A DNA stretch of 10,288 nucleotides. Origin: Desulfuromonas sp. SDB (lineage in GTDB: Bacteria; SDB-A). This document shows positions 1-7,607 of this stretch, one piece after another. Both the position numbers and the translations under genes were made by a program. How positions within the stretch are numbered: the first letter of the stretch is position 1; the number at the start of each line of letters is the position of its first letter. The stretch lies in the NCBI GenBank assembly GCA_001412365.1, contig LKUE01000358.1, positions 1 through 10,288 of the forward strand. The letters run 5' to 3'. The notes under the pieces are model-generated. The model ran no database searches. It had not been told where the DNA came from and saw only the letters and a list, made by a program, of their open reading frames with translations.

Positions 1-2
1 AA

Positions 3-659
3 CCCTTTTTTGCTAAAAATCCCCAGGGAGATATTTTTTTTATAGAACAAAGTGATCCTGAAAAGATCAGTTCATTGCTCTACAAATTAATACAAGAGAG
101 AATTCCTGCCTACCTTGGGCAAATTCCTGAAATATTTGATGTGCAGATTATTACCCCGGTTAACCGGGGACCTTTGGGAACAGCTCAATTAAACAGTATA
201 TTGGCAGATCAGATTAATCCTGCTGCTGTTTCCCGCCCTGCAGTTGGAGATAAAGTAATACAGATGAAAAACAACTACAATTTAGAAGTGTTCAATGGAG
301 ATATAGGCAAGGTGGTGGACAGAGAAAAAAACCAGCTGAATGTGGATTTCAACGGACGGATTGTGGAGTACCGGGGTGAAGATATTGACACCCTCAGTTT
401 AGCCTACGCCATAACTGTTCATAAATCCCAGGGCAGTGAATATCCGGTAGTGATAATTATTCTGCATACCCAGCACTACCCCATGCTGAAAAGGAGTCTG
501 CTGTACACTGCAGTAACCAGGGGAAAAAAGCTGGTGGTATTAATAGGTTGCCGCAAAGCATTTTACTTAGCCCTGAGTAACAATGCTCCTTTGCAGCGAT
601 ATTCCCGGTTGAGTTATCGGCTGAATAAAGTTAATTTTGATGATAGGGCTGGTGATTAA
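3..659 (+). CDS. recD2: RecD2-like ATP-dependent DNA helicase, C-terminal part (5' end outside window)
   Basis: This is the C-terminal 218 residues of a superfamily 1B 5'-3' DNA helicase of the RecD2 (RecD/TraA-like) type, which acts in DNA repair and replication-fork handling without RecBC. The reading frame is open from the first bases of the window, so the gene starts upstream; the TTG at 75 is internal. Visible landmarks are the TPVNRGPLGT segment after helicase domain 2A, GDKVIQMKNNYN followed by VFNGDIG, the late motif AYAITVHKSQGSEYP, and the final helicase motif LLYTAVTRGKKLVVLIG. These are standard for RecD2. The Walker A site and the N-terminal helix-hairpin-helix region lie outside the window and cannot be checked. 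The gene ends at a TAA 122 bases before the next gene. It has no evident functional link to its neighbours. Confidence 0.93.
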   Translation, partial: PFFAKNPQGDIFFIEQSDPEKISSLLYKLIQERIPAYLGQIPEIFDVQIITPVNRGPLGTAQLNSILADQINPAAVSRPAVGDKVIQMKNNYNLEVFNGDIGKVVDREKNQLNVDFNGRIVEYRGEDIDTLSLAYAITVHKSQGSEYPVVIIILHTQHYPMLKRSLLYTAVTRGKKLVVLIGCRKAFYLALSNNAPLQRYSRLSYRLNKVNFDDRAGD

Positions 660-731
660 ATACTATGGATTTTATTAACTGATTTATTAGATTGAATTAT
701 CCGCTGGACTGCTTATAAAATATTACTAAAA

Positions 732-760
732 TTACAGTTTATAAATATAGATTCTAATAT
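732..760 (+). promoter_or_regulatory. weak candidate promoter upstream of the deiminase gene
   Basis: TTACAG (732-737) and TAATAT (755-760) are separated by 17 bases, which would start transcription about 15-20 bases before the ATG at 782. Both boxes match the sigma-70 consensus only partly, and the region is AT-rich enough for such matches by chance. No Bacteroides-type TAnnTTTG box was seen. Confidence 0.2.
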
Positions 761-781
761 AAAATTTTTACAGGAGTACTC

Positions 782-2515
782 ATGCTTAAATTTTTAATAA
801 TATCTTTAGTCATATTGAGTGGAGTATTTTTACCCCTAATCGCCCAAACTACCCCCTCTGAATTGATTGTGGAAGGTAGATGGGTTAATCCGCCCTCCCA
901 TGATCCGGGAATTCCTTCGGAAATTTACCATAAAAACATGCCTGCTGTCGAATATCAGGACGCCACTGTCCCCCCCCAGCCCCCGGTGAGGATGTGCGCG
1001 GAATGGGAGCCGGCGGTATCAGTGCTGATAAGGTATCCTCTGGGTTTGCCCTGGGATTTAGTAGAGGACCTGGCTCAGGATGTGCATGTGACCTGTCTGG
1101 TCAGCAGCTCAAATTACAGCAGCGCACAGTCCCAGTTCACCTCCCACGGTATATCCCCTTCCCAGGTTGATTTTGTAATCACCAATACCGATACTTACTG
1201 GACCCGGGATTACGGACCCTGGTTTGTATTTGACGGGCAGGATGCTATGGGAATATCAGACCATGTCTACAATAGAACCTACCGGGTTGATGACGACCAG
1301 TCCAACTGGTATCTTGCTCCGGATTTAGGAGTGGAATTGTGGAAGACCGATCTGAGACATACCGGAGGAAACTTCATGTGTGACGGTCACGGTGTGGGCA
1401 TGTCCAGTGACGATGTGTACAACTACTCATTCAACAGCACCATCACCCAGGATTCGGTAAATAATCTGATGAATGCCTACTGGGGTATTTACACCTATCA
1501 TGCTTTTCCCGATCCCCTGGGCAGTTATATTGATCATATTGACTGTTATGCCAAATTTCTCAATGAGGAAAAAATAGTGGTAATTACCAACGGAGTGGAT
1601 GATTACAATTTAAATCAGGTGGCTAACCAGATATCCGGGTTAACCAGCTGCTTCGGTGGAAATTACCAGGTGGTGAGGTTACACTGTCCGGACAATCATG
1701 ATGCCGCCTATGTCAACTGTCTGATCATCAATTCCTTTGTGTACCTGCCCCTCACCGGATATTACGATGAGGACACCGCTGCCATACATTTTTACGAAAG
1801 GGAACTTCCCGGATATATAGTTAAAGGTTATCAGGATTACAGTTTTGAACCCACCGATGCCATTCACTGCAGAACCAAGGCGATCTACGATCCGGGGATG
1901 CTCTATGTGGATGTCAATCCCCATGTGGATACTGCTGATTTAAAAGTTAAAGCATTGGTGCATGACTACAACGGGATGGGAGTTAAAACCGATTCGGTTT
2001 TCCTGGTGTGGAGATTTTCAGGGGATTCGTTGTTTACTAATTATGAATTGATGGATCAGATATCCGGTTTTCCCGACAGTTTTCAAGCCTATCTGCCTTT
2101 ACCGGTAAGTGAAGAAACCCTGTCTGTGGATTATTATGTTTTTGCCGCGGATAATTCAGGAAGACATTCCACTGACCCTTATACTGCTCCCGGCGGATAT
2201 TATAATGTTGATTATGAGGTAATGGGAATTGAAGAAGGCACTGAACACATAGTGCCCCCGGAGAGAATAGCTATATTTCAGCAAAATGATAAATTGGTAT
2301 TTAGAAGTTCCGCGGGATTGCACAATATAGAAAAAATCAGCATAATGGATATCACCGGAAGGATCAGATCTGAAATTAACCGGCATTTACTTGCGACTGG
2401 TGGTAATATTATTGTATTGGACTTAGACCGGTTGGATTTGACCAGCGGTATTTATCTTATTACCGTGAGATCTGATCAAAATAACTATACCGATAAAATT
2501 AATATAATACGTTAA
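782..2515 (+). CDS. secreted PPAD-like (peptidyl)arginine deiminase with T9SS C-terminal sorting domain
   Basis: Member of the PAD_porph/agmatine deiminase family, which hydrolyses a guanidino group to citrulline or carbamoyl-putrescine plus ammonia. Residues 1-21 form a signal peptide ending near LIAQ. The catalytic domain covers about 65-375: EWEPAVSVLIRYP, WTRDYGPW with D143, RHTGGNFMCDG at 192-202, DHID with H252 and D254, YVNCLIIN with N312, and AIHCRTKAI with nucleophile C363. These match the Asp-His-Asp-Asn-Cys set of Porphyromonas gingivalis PPAD (D130, H236, D238, N297, C351, from memory). An Ig-like domain follows (about 380-480), then a tail (about 510-577) with the IMDITGR and LTSGIYLITV pattern ending KINIIR, typical of T9SS type A sorting domains. 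The length of 577 is close to PPAD (about 556). AGGAG at 772-776 lies 5 bases before the ATG. A secreted agmatine deiminase is the alternative; the domain layout favours a PPAD-like enzyme on the surface or outside the cell. Confidence 0.88.
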   Translation: MLKFLIISLVILSGVFLPLIAQTTPSELIVEGRWVNPPSHDPGIPSEIYHKNMPAVEYQDATVPPQPPVRMCAEWEPAVSVLIRYPLGLPWDLVEDLAQDVHVTCLVSSSNYSSAQSQFTSHGISPSQVDFVITNTDTYWTRDYGPWFVFDGQDAMGISDHVYNRTYRVDDDQSNWYLAPDLGVELWKTDLRHTGGNFMCDGHGVGMSSDDVYNYSFNSTITQDSVNNLMNAYWGIYTYHAFPDPLGSYIDHIDCYAKFLNEEKIVVITNGVDDYNLNQVANQISGLTSCFGGNYQVVRLHCPDNHDAAYVNCLIINSFVYLPLTGYYDEDTAAIHFYERELPGYIVKGYQDYSFEPTDAIHCRTKAIYDPGMLYVDVNPHVDTADLKVKALVHDYNGMGVKTDSVFLVWRFSGDSLFTNYELMDQISGFPDSFQAYLPLPVSEETLSVDYYVFAADNSGRHSTDPYTAPGGYYNVDYEVMGIEEGTEHIVPPERIAIFQQNDKLVFRSSAGLHNIEKISIMDITGRIRSEINRHLLATGGNIIVLDLDRLDLTSGIYLITVRSDQNNYTDKINIIR

Positions 2516-2558
2516 GTTAACTATTGACAATGAAATTAGATAAAAAATCAATTAATGG

Positions 2559-4049
2559 ATGGTTATGGGCAAATCAAAAAATAATAAAGATCAGATAGAT
2601 CAATTTGAACAGATTGAACAGGAAATTAAACAGTCGGAAGGTTCGGAAAAAGTTGATTTGCTCATCAAGATATCCCGTGAATTCTGGAAGACCATGCCGG
2701 AAAAGGGAAAACAATTTGCCCATCGGGCTTTGAATATTTCCGAGAAGATTAACTATGGCAAGGGCAAGGGGGATGCGCTTAATAATTTAGGGGTTATTGA
2801 ATATTATAATGGCAAGTATCCTCAGGCTATCCAGTACTTTAAACAATCTTTGGAAATTAGAAAAAGTATAAACGATCGCAAAGGTTTAGCCGGATCTCTG
2901 AATAATATTGGTCTAGCCCATCAAAGGCAGGGCTTGTTTAAACAGGCTAGAAGTTACTTCATCCGCAGCATGAAGATTAAAGAAGAACTTAAAGATTTCA
3001 AATCTTTAGCGGGGACCTACAATAATTTAGGGGTAGTTTACCTGGAAACCTACAATTATGAAATAGCTTTGGATTACTATTTAAGGTCATTAAAATTAGA
3101 TGAGAAGTACGGGAATTTTCAAGGAGTAGCCAGTTCACTGAACGGAATTGGATTGGTTTACCGGGAACTGCATCAGTACCCTAAAGCTTTGGAGTACCAC
3201 CTACGGGCTCTGAAAATCAGGGAGGAAAATTCGGATATGTCCGGAATTGCCAGTACATTAAATGCCTTGGGCAGCTTACATCATGAAACCGGAGAAAATG
3301 AACAGGCAATTGACTACTATATCAGATCCATAGGGATAAAGGAAAAAATTGGAGATAAAAGCGGTTTAGGCAATTCGTTTAATAATCTCGGATTAGCTTA
3401 CCGGGAGATGGGAGATCTGGAAAAAGCGCTTAGCTACTATCAGAAATCTCTTAAGATTAGAGAATCAATAGGTGATAAAAAAGGAATTGCCAGTTCCCTC
3501 CGCAACATTGGTGGTTTGTACATTCAACAGGAAAAATATCAGCAGGGTTATGACATCCTCTGCCGGGCTTTATCAATAGCGGAGGAGTTGAATATCCGGG
3601 GTATTTTAAGCGATATCTACTTAAATCTTTCCCAAATATTTTACCACCAGAAGGATTTTGAAAGCGCTTATCTAAATTATAAAAACTATGCCGAACTGAA
3701 AGATGCAATGTTAACTGAAGAATCCCGGGAAAAGATAAAAAAAATGCAGGAAAAATTTGACACGGAAAAGGAAGCCAAGGAAATGGAAATCTACCGCCTG
3801 AAAAATATTGAACTGGTAAAGGTCAACCAGGAATTAAAACAAGCTCTGGATAAAGTAAATACCCTCAGCGGCTTGTTGCCTATCTGCTCTAACTGCAAGA
3901 AAATTCGTGACGACCAGGGATACTGGAAACAGGTGGAATCTTATATTGAGGAAAGGTCAGAGGCTGAATTTACCCATAGTTACTGCCCTGAATGTTCCCG
4001 TAAACTCTATCCTGAATTGTATAACCATGAACATAATTCTCCCCAATAA
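2559..4049 (+). CDS. TPR protein with coiled coil and C-terminal four-cysteine signalling tail
   Basis: A 496-residue protein with no signal peptide or membrane segment, so probably cytoplasmic. A lead-in helical repeat (about 30-70) is followed by eight tetratricopeptide repeats at an exact 40-residue spacing from 71 to about 382, with recurring NNLG/NNIG, YY and A-L positions; conserved alanines fall at 90, 130, 170, 210, 250 and 290. TPRs of this type bind protein partners. A charged coiled coil covers about 383-437. The tail 438-485 contains LLPICSNCKKIRDDQGYW and HSYCPECSRKLYP, with C443, C446, C476 and C479 placed to bind one zinc. I recognise this tail from the ends of many PAS, response-regulator and TPR signalling proteins; its function is unknown to me. 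In related TPR proteins a kinase or cyclase domain often follows the coiled coil; here only the tail does. Start choice is uncertain: ATG 2559 or 2565, neither with a good ribosome site. Confidence 0.85.
   Translation: MVMGKSKNNKDQIDQFEQIEQEIKQSEGSEKVDLLIKISREFWKTMPEKGKQFAHRALNISEKINYGKGKGDALNNLGVIEYYNGKYPQAIQYFKQSLEIRKSINDRKGLAGSLNNIGLAHQRQGLFKQARSYFIRSMKIKEELKDFKSLAGTYNNLGVVYLETYNYEIALDYYLRSLKLDEKYGNFQGVASSLNGIGLVYRELHQYPKALEYHLRALKIREENSDMSGIASTLNALGSLHHETGENEQAIDYYIRSIGIKEKIGDKSGLGNSFNNLGLAYREMGDLEKALSYYQKSLKIRESIGDKKGIASSLRNIGGLYIQQEKYQQGYDILCRALSIAEELNIRGILSDIYLNLSQIFYHQKDFESAYLNYKNYAELKDAMLTEESREKIKKMQEKFDTEKEAKEMEIYRLKNIELVKVNQELKQALDKVNTLSGLLPICSNCKKIRDDQGYWKQVESYIEERSEAEFTHSYCPECSRKLYPELYNHEHNSPQ
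2769..3704 (+). repeat. tandem 120-base (40-residue) TPR-coding repeats
   Basis: Eight in-frame units of 120 bases without a single length change. They are diverged at the DNA level but share short strings encoding LNNIG/LNNLG and ALxYYxxSLKI. This is protein-level repetition inside the TPR gene, not a mobile or CRISPR repeat. Confidence 0.8.
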
Positions 4050-4078
4050 CTATTTAAAATACTGAGGTAGATCAACAA

Positions 4079-4657
4079 ATGTTTTTTTCATTAATTATTT
4101 TACCTTTGCTGATATTCACCGCCAGAATTTGTGATGTCTCCATTGGCACTTTTAGAATTATATTAGTGGGCAGAGGGCATAAAATATTAGCTCCCCTGCT
4201 GGGATTTTTTGAGGTACTAGTTTGGCTGATTGCTATTCAGCAGATAATGCAGAATCTCACTAATACCATTTACTATTTTGCTTATGCTGCCGGATTTGCC
4301 GCAGGCAACTATGTGGGAATGCTGATTGAAGAAAAAATTGCCCTGGGAATTTTAGTTATTCGAATTATTACCAATCAAAGCGCTGAAAAATTAATAGAGA
4401 AACTCCGCCAGCAGGATTACGGAGCAACCAGCATTGATGCAACTGGAAAGACCGGTCCGGTAAATGTTCTGTACACGGTAATCCGGAGAGCGGATTTAAA
4501 AAAAATAATTACTCTGATTAATGATTATCATCCCAATGCCTTCTATTCAGTGGAGGACGTAAAATTGGTAAGAGAAGGAATTTTCCCGGCAAAGTCCAGT
4601 ATTTTAAACTTTGGCAATTTCAGAAACCTGCTGAAATTCAGAAGAAAGAAGAAATGA
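4079..4657 (+). CDS. UPF0316 family membrane protein (DUF5698 + DUF2179)
   Basis: A 192-residue protein of the UPF0316 family (Bacillus YebE-like), whose function is not established. The N-terminal half has three likely membrane helices at about 2-19, 36-56 and 62-81, with the family pattern of a small polar DVSIGTFRIILVGRG segment between the first two and GNYVGMLIEEKIALG after the third. The C-terminal half, about 89-165, is a soluble DUF2179-like domain also found at the end of YitT-type membrane proteins. A basic tail, RRKKK, ends the protein. GAGG at 4064-4067 lies 11 bases before the ATG, which is usable but not ideal. The stop codon overlaps the next start as ATGA, so translation is likely coupled to the TIM-barrel gene. 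The length is normal for the family. Confidence 0.82.
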   Translation: MFFSLIILPLLIFTARICDVSIGTFRIILVGRGHKILAPLLGFFEVLVWLIAIQQIMQNLTNTIYYFAYAAGFAAGNYVGMLIEEKIALGILVIRIITNQSAEKLIEKLRQQDYGATSIDATGKTGPVNVLYTVIRRADLKKIITLINDYHPNAFYSVEDVKLVREGIFPAKSSILNFGNFRNLLKFRRKKK

Positions 4658-5427
4658 AATCCACTGTTTTAATCCAGCCTGAATTTAAGGAATTTCAACA
4701 ATACCTTGATTTTGCCGGTCAGCACCAATTGAAGTTTGAAATAGTTGATTTTGCTTATCCTGATATATTAGATGAAACAGTTTTATGCACTGAACGGATT
4801 AATTTTTATCTGCAGTATAAACAATTGATAACTTCCATGCACGGAGTATTTTTAGATATTCATCCGGAAAGCATGGACAGCAAAATTAAGAAGGTTTCCC
4901 GGGAAAGGATTTTACAAAATCTTGAAATTGCCCAAAAACTGGAATGCCGGTATATAGTCTTCCATACCAGTTTTAATCCCCTGATTAATCACCCCCGGTA
5001 TATTGAGAACTGGATGGAACAACAAGTTAACTGCTGGGAACAACTAATTTCTGACCGGGATATCACCGTGGTGCTGGAAAATGTTTTTGAACACAGTCCC
5101 CGCTACCTCCATCAGCTTTTAAAAAAAGTTAATCTCAGTAATCTGGGATGGTGTTTGGACAGCGGTCACATTAATCTGTATTCACACGCTAGTCTGGAAG
5201 AATGGTTGCAACTCTTGGGTAATAAATTGTACTATGTGCACTTAAATGACAATGACGGCAAATCAGATCAGCATCTTCCCTGTGGTCACGGCAAAATTAA
5301 CTGGAAACAATATGATAGTCTGATCAGGAAATTTAATATTAATCCGGTAACTGTTTTGGAAACTTCGGGGATTGAGCAGATAAGCAAATCCAGACGTTTT
5401 TTAATTGAACAGGGCATCATTTCCTGA
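4654..5427 (+). CDS. AP-endonuclease-2/xylose-isomerase-like TIM-barrel metalloenzyme
   Basis: A 257-residue cytoplasmic TIM-barrel protein of the sugar phosphate isomerase/epimerase superfamily (COG1082 type), which also contains endonuclease IV. Visible metal-site positions are H63 (SMHG), H104 (VFHTS), E142 (LEN), D169 and H172 (CLDSGH), H196 (VHLND), D205 and H207 (SDQHLPCGHG) and E236 (LETSG). In order and spacing these correspond to the nine tri-zinc ligands of endonuclease IV (H69, H109, E145, D179, H182, H216, D229, H231, E261, from memory). Many uncharacterised COG1082 proteins keep most of this set, so DNA repair is not proven; a sugar isomerase or phosphodiester hydrolase is equally possible. 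At 257 residues it is somewhat shorter than endonuclease IV (about 285). The start codon overlaps the previous stop by ATGA, and the GAAGAAAGAAG just before it is a weak ribosome site, consistent with coupled translation. Confidence 0.83.
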   Translation: MKSTVLIQPEFKEFQQYLDFAGQHQLKFEIVDFAYPDILDETVLCTERINFYLQYKQLITSMHGVFLDIHPESMDSKIKKVSRERILQNLEIAQKLECRYIVFHTSFNPLINHPRYIENWMEQQVNCWEQLISDRDITVVLENVFEHSPRYLHQLLKKVNLSNLGWCLDSGHINLYSHASLEEWLQLLGNKLYYVHLNDNDGKSDQHLPCGHGKINWKQYDSLIRKFNINPVTVLETSGIEQISKSRRFLIEQGIIS

Positions 5428-5523
5428 TCTGTCCTCTCTGATCAATATTATGCAGTTAAATTTGCCAGATTCCCCGGAGTAAACCGGTAAAATTTTCCTG
5501 AGTTAAAACCTCATTTATTTCAT

Positions 5524-5542
5524 GGAAATAATTATCATTTCC
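5524..5542. other. short inverted repeat in the gap after the TIM-barrel gene
   Basis: GGAAAT (5524-5529) and ATTTCC (5537-5542) form a six-base stem around a seven-base loop, about 100 bases after the upstream stop. The T tract after it is poor, so it is at best a weak terminator or a binding site. Nothing else recognisable lies in the 170-base gap apart from the promoter-like box before the next gene. Confidence 0.2.
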
Positions 5543-5575
5543 TTCTAAAATTTATTTCTAACCCGGATGATAAGT

Positions 5576-5593
5576 TATAATTTAATCAGGGAG
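5576..5593 (+). promoter_or_regulatory. TATAAT box and ribosome site before the S9 peptidase gene
   Basis: A perfect TATAAT (5576-5581) is followed by AGGGAG (5588-5593), which ends 4 bases before the ATG at 5598. No good -35 box sits 16-18 bases upstream of TATAAT. If the box is used, the leader would be only about ten bases, starting at the ribosome site itself. The ribosome site is convincing and fixes the start; the promoter is tentative. Confidence 0.4.
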
Positions 5594-5597
5594 TTAT

Positions 5598-7607
5598 ATG
5601 AAAAAAATAAGCGCTGAACACCTGTACCAGCTGCAATGGCAGTCAAATTTAAGAGTAATCCCCCCCCATGACCAGCTGGTGTATTCACAGCACCGTATAG
5701 ATAGAAAAAAGGAAAAAATCTATTCTAATCTATGGATAGCTGGCAGTGAGAGCAGAAAACCATTTCAATTCACCCAGGGTGACCAATCTGATTACCTTCC
5801 CCGGGTTTCCCCCGGGGGTGAGTTCATTGCCTTTCTTTCCAACCGTGACCATGCTGAACAGTCTCAGATATATGTGATTCCGGTAAATGGAGGGGAAGCC
5901 AGAAAACTAACTGAGATGAAAGGTCGTTTTTCAGAAATTGAGTGGTCCCCTCAGGGAGATAAGCTATTGGTGGTATTTACCCGGAAAGATAAAAACTTAA
6001 TTGAAATGGAAAAAAATGAACAGAAGAAGAAGCTGGGATTAACCAGCAGAAAAATCAGACGTGTTTTTTACAAAAGTGATGGAGAGGGATTTTTATCTGA
6101 ACAAAGATCTCATCTTTGGCTGATCAATGCTAAAAACGGAAAAGCGGAGAATTTAACCGACCATGATATTTTTGATGAATATCTGGCTTCCTGGTCTCCT
6201 GACGGAAAAAAAATAATATTTTGCTCCAACCGCTCACAAGATCCTGATCTCTTTCCGGAAAAATCAGGTTTGTATGAATTAATCTTAAACACAGGTAAAA
6301 TCCGTGAAATTAAAACATTCCGGGGAACTAAATTTAACCCCGCTTACTCTCCGGATGGGAAGTATGTGTCCTTTTTCGGAACCGAAGGAATTAAGTGGTG
6401 GAAAAACACCAGTTTGTGGATAGTACCCACCGATGGATCATCTCCTCCTCTCAATCTAACCGGGAAACATGATCTGAATGCGGGGGGATGGACCATCAAT
6501 GACTTTGGACATTTTGAGATTATGCCCCCGTTATGGGGAAAAGATGGACAGTACATTTATTTTCAGGCAGCAAGACATGGTAATACTCATATCTATAAAA
6601 GCGACAGGAAAAGTCAGCAGATTGAACTGTTATTTGATAAGCCCGGGGTGGTGGGAAGTTGGGGTTTTGGAAAATCTGAAAGCAATTTATACTATCAGTT
6701 TTCCCAAATACAGGAGCCCGGAGATATCTGGAATTACAATTTCAAAACAGGGAAACACAGAAGGTTGACAAAAATAAATTCAAAAGTTATGGATAGATTA
6801 GAGCTGGGGAAAGTTGAACCTCAGTGGTTTACCAACTCTGAAGGCATTGACATTCAGGGATGGATTCATAAACCTCCCGGATTTAACCGGAAAAAGAAGT
6901 ACCCCTCTATTCTGGAAATCCATGGCGGTCCCTCTGTTCAATACGGAAATCATTTTATGTTTGAATTTCATTATTTTGCCGCTAAGGGCTATGTTGTATA
7001 TTACTGCAATCCCCGGGGCAGTCAGGGATATGGAGAAAAATTTGCTGATGCCATTGCCAATAACTGGGGATCCGCAGATTACCGGGATTTGATGGAATGG
7101 GCAAAAGCAGTACAGAAAAACAAATACATACATCCCCGCAAGAAAGCAGTGACTGGAGGCAGTTACGGGGGATACATGACCAACTGGATTATCGGTCATA
7201 CTGATCAATTTAAAGCTGCTGTCACCCAGAGATCAGTTTCCAATCTCATCAGTATGTGGGGAACTAGTGACGGTAACTGGATTTTTCAAAGAGTGTTCGG
7301 TGATAAAGAACCCTGGAAAAATATGGAAAATTATTGGAATCAATCCCCTCTTAAATACATAGAAAATGCAAAGACCCCTACTTTAATAATTCACAGTGAA
7401 AATGACCTCCGCTGTTCCATTGAACAGGGGGAACAGATTTTTGTGGCATTGAAGAAATTAGGGGTGGATACGGTTATGATACGTTATCCTGAAGAATCCC
7501 ATGGTTTATCCCGGGGTGGAAGAACCGACCGGAGAATTGACCGGTTGAGGAATATGCTGGAATGGTTTGATAAATATCTGAAAAAAGGGAAAAAAGTTGA
7601 ATCGTAA
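5598..7607 (+). CDS. S9 family prolyl-oligopeptidase-like peptidase (acyl-peptidase/DPP type)
   Basis: A 669-residue serine peptidase of family S9 that cleaves short peptides. Residues about 20-400 form a beta-propeller with WD40-like PD40 repeats, seen as YLPRVSPGGEFIAFLSNR, LASWSPDGKKIIFCSNR and FNPAYSPDGKYVSFF. The alpha/beta hydrolase domain covers about 410-669. The catalytic triad is visible: S522 in GGSYGGYM, D603 in SENDLR, H635 in ESHG. HGGP at 442-445 supplies the oxyanion region. No signal peptide is present, so it should act in the cytoplasm, probably in peptide turnover. AGGGAG 4 bases upstream supports the ATG. The last 11 bases overlap the Omp85-like gene, suggesting co-transcription. 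A C8 tract lies at 5660-5667 (codons 21-24). The length is normal for the acyl-aminoacyl-peptidase-like branch of S9; substrate preference cannot be read from the sequence. Confidence 0.94.
   Translation: MKKISAEHLYQLQWQSNLRVIPPHDQLVYSQHRIDRKKEKIYSNLWIAGSESRKPFQFTQGDQSDYLPRVSPGGEFIAFLSNRDHAEQSQIYVIPVNGGEARKLTEMKGRFSEIEWSPQGDKLLVVFTRKDKNLIEMEKNEQKKKLGLTSRKIRRVFYKSDGEGFLSEQRSHLWLINAKNGKAENLTDHDIFDEYLASWSPDGKKIIFCSNRSQDPDLFPEKSGLYELILNTGKIREIKTFRGTKFNPAYSPDGKYVSFFGTEGIKWWKNTSLWIVPTDGSSPPLNLTGKHDLNAGGWTINDFGHFEIMPPLWGKDGQYIYFQAARHGNTHIYKSDRKSQQIELLFDKPGVVGSWGFGKSESNLYYQFSQIQEPGDIWNYNFKTGKHRRLTKINSKVMDRLELGKVEPQWFTNSEGIDIQGWIHKPPGFNRKKKYPSILEIHGGPSVQYGNHFMFEFHYFAAKGYVVYYCNPRGSQGYGEKFADAIANNWGSADYRDLMEWAKAVQKNKYIHPRKKAVTGGSYGGYMTNWIIGHTDQFKAAVTQRSVSNLISMWGTSDGNWIFQRVFGDKEPWKNMENYWNQSPLKYIENAKTPTLIIHSENDLRCSIEQGEQIFVALKKLGVDTVMIRYPEESHGLSRGGRTDRRIDRLRNMLEWFDKYLKKGKKVES

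Noticed and set aside
75-659. Helicase fragment read as a complete 194-residue gene starting at TTG 75
   Set aside because: The frame is open to the window start and the residues before 75 (IFFIEQSDPEKI) fit RecD2, so the true start is upstream.
2524-2552. Perfect TTGACA at 2524-2529 before the TPR gene
   Set aside because: The hexamer at the right distance (2547-2552, ATCAAT) is a poor -10 box and would start transcription at about the ATG itself, so I could not support it as a promoter.
2769-3704. Regular 120-base periodicity that could suggest a satellite or CRISPR-like array
   Set aside because: The period is exactly 40 codons and encodes standard TPR helices; there are no identical repeats with unique spacers.
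6798-7208. Open frame of 136 codons on the minus strand inside the S9 peptidase gene
   Set aside because: It lies fully antisense to conserved catalytic-domain sequence, has no ribosome site and no recognisable protein pattern. Like the other shorter antisense and offset frames, it is a by-product of the real gene.
5598-7607. Export of the S9 peptidase, as in secreted DPP IV enzymes
   Set aside because: The N-terminus MKKISAEHLYQLQW has no hydrophobic core, and the ribosome site fixes this start, so a cytoplasmic location is better supported.
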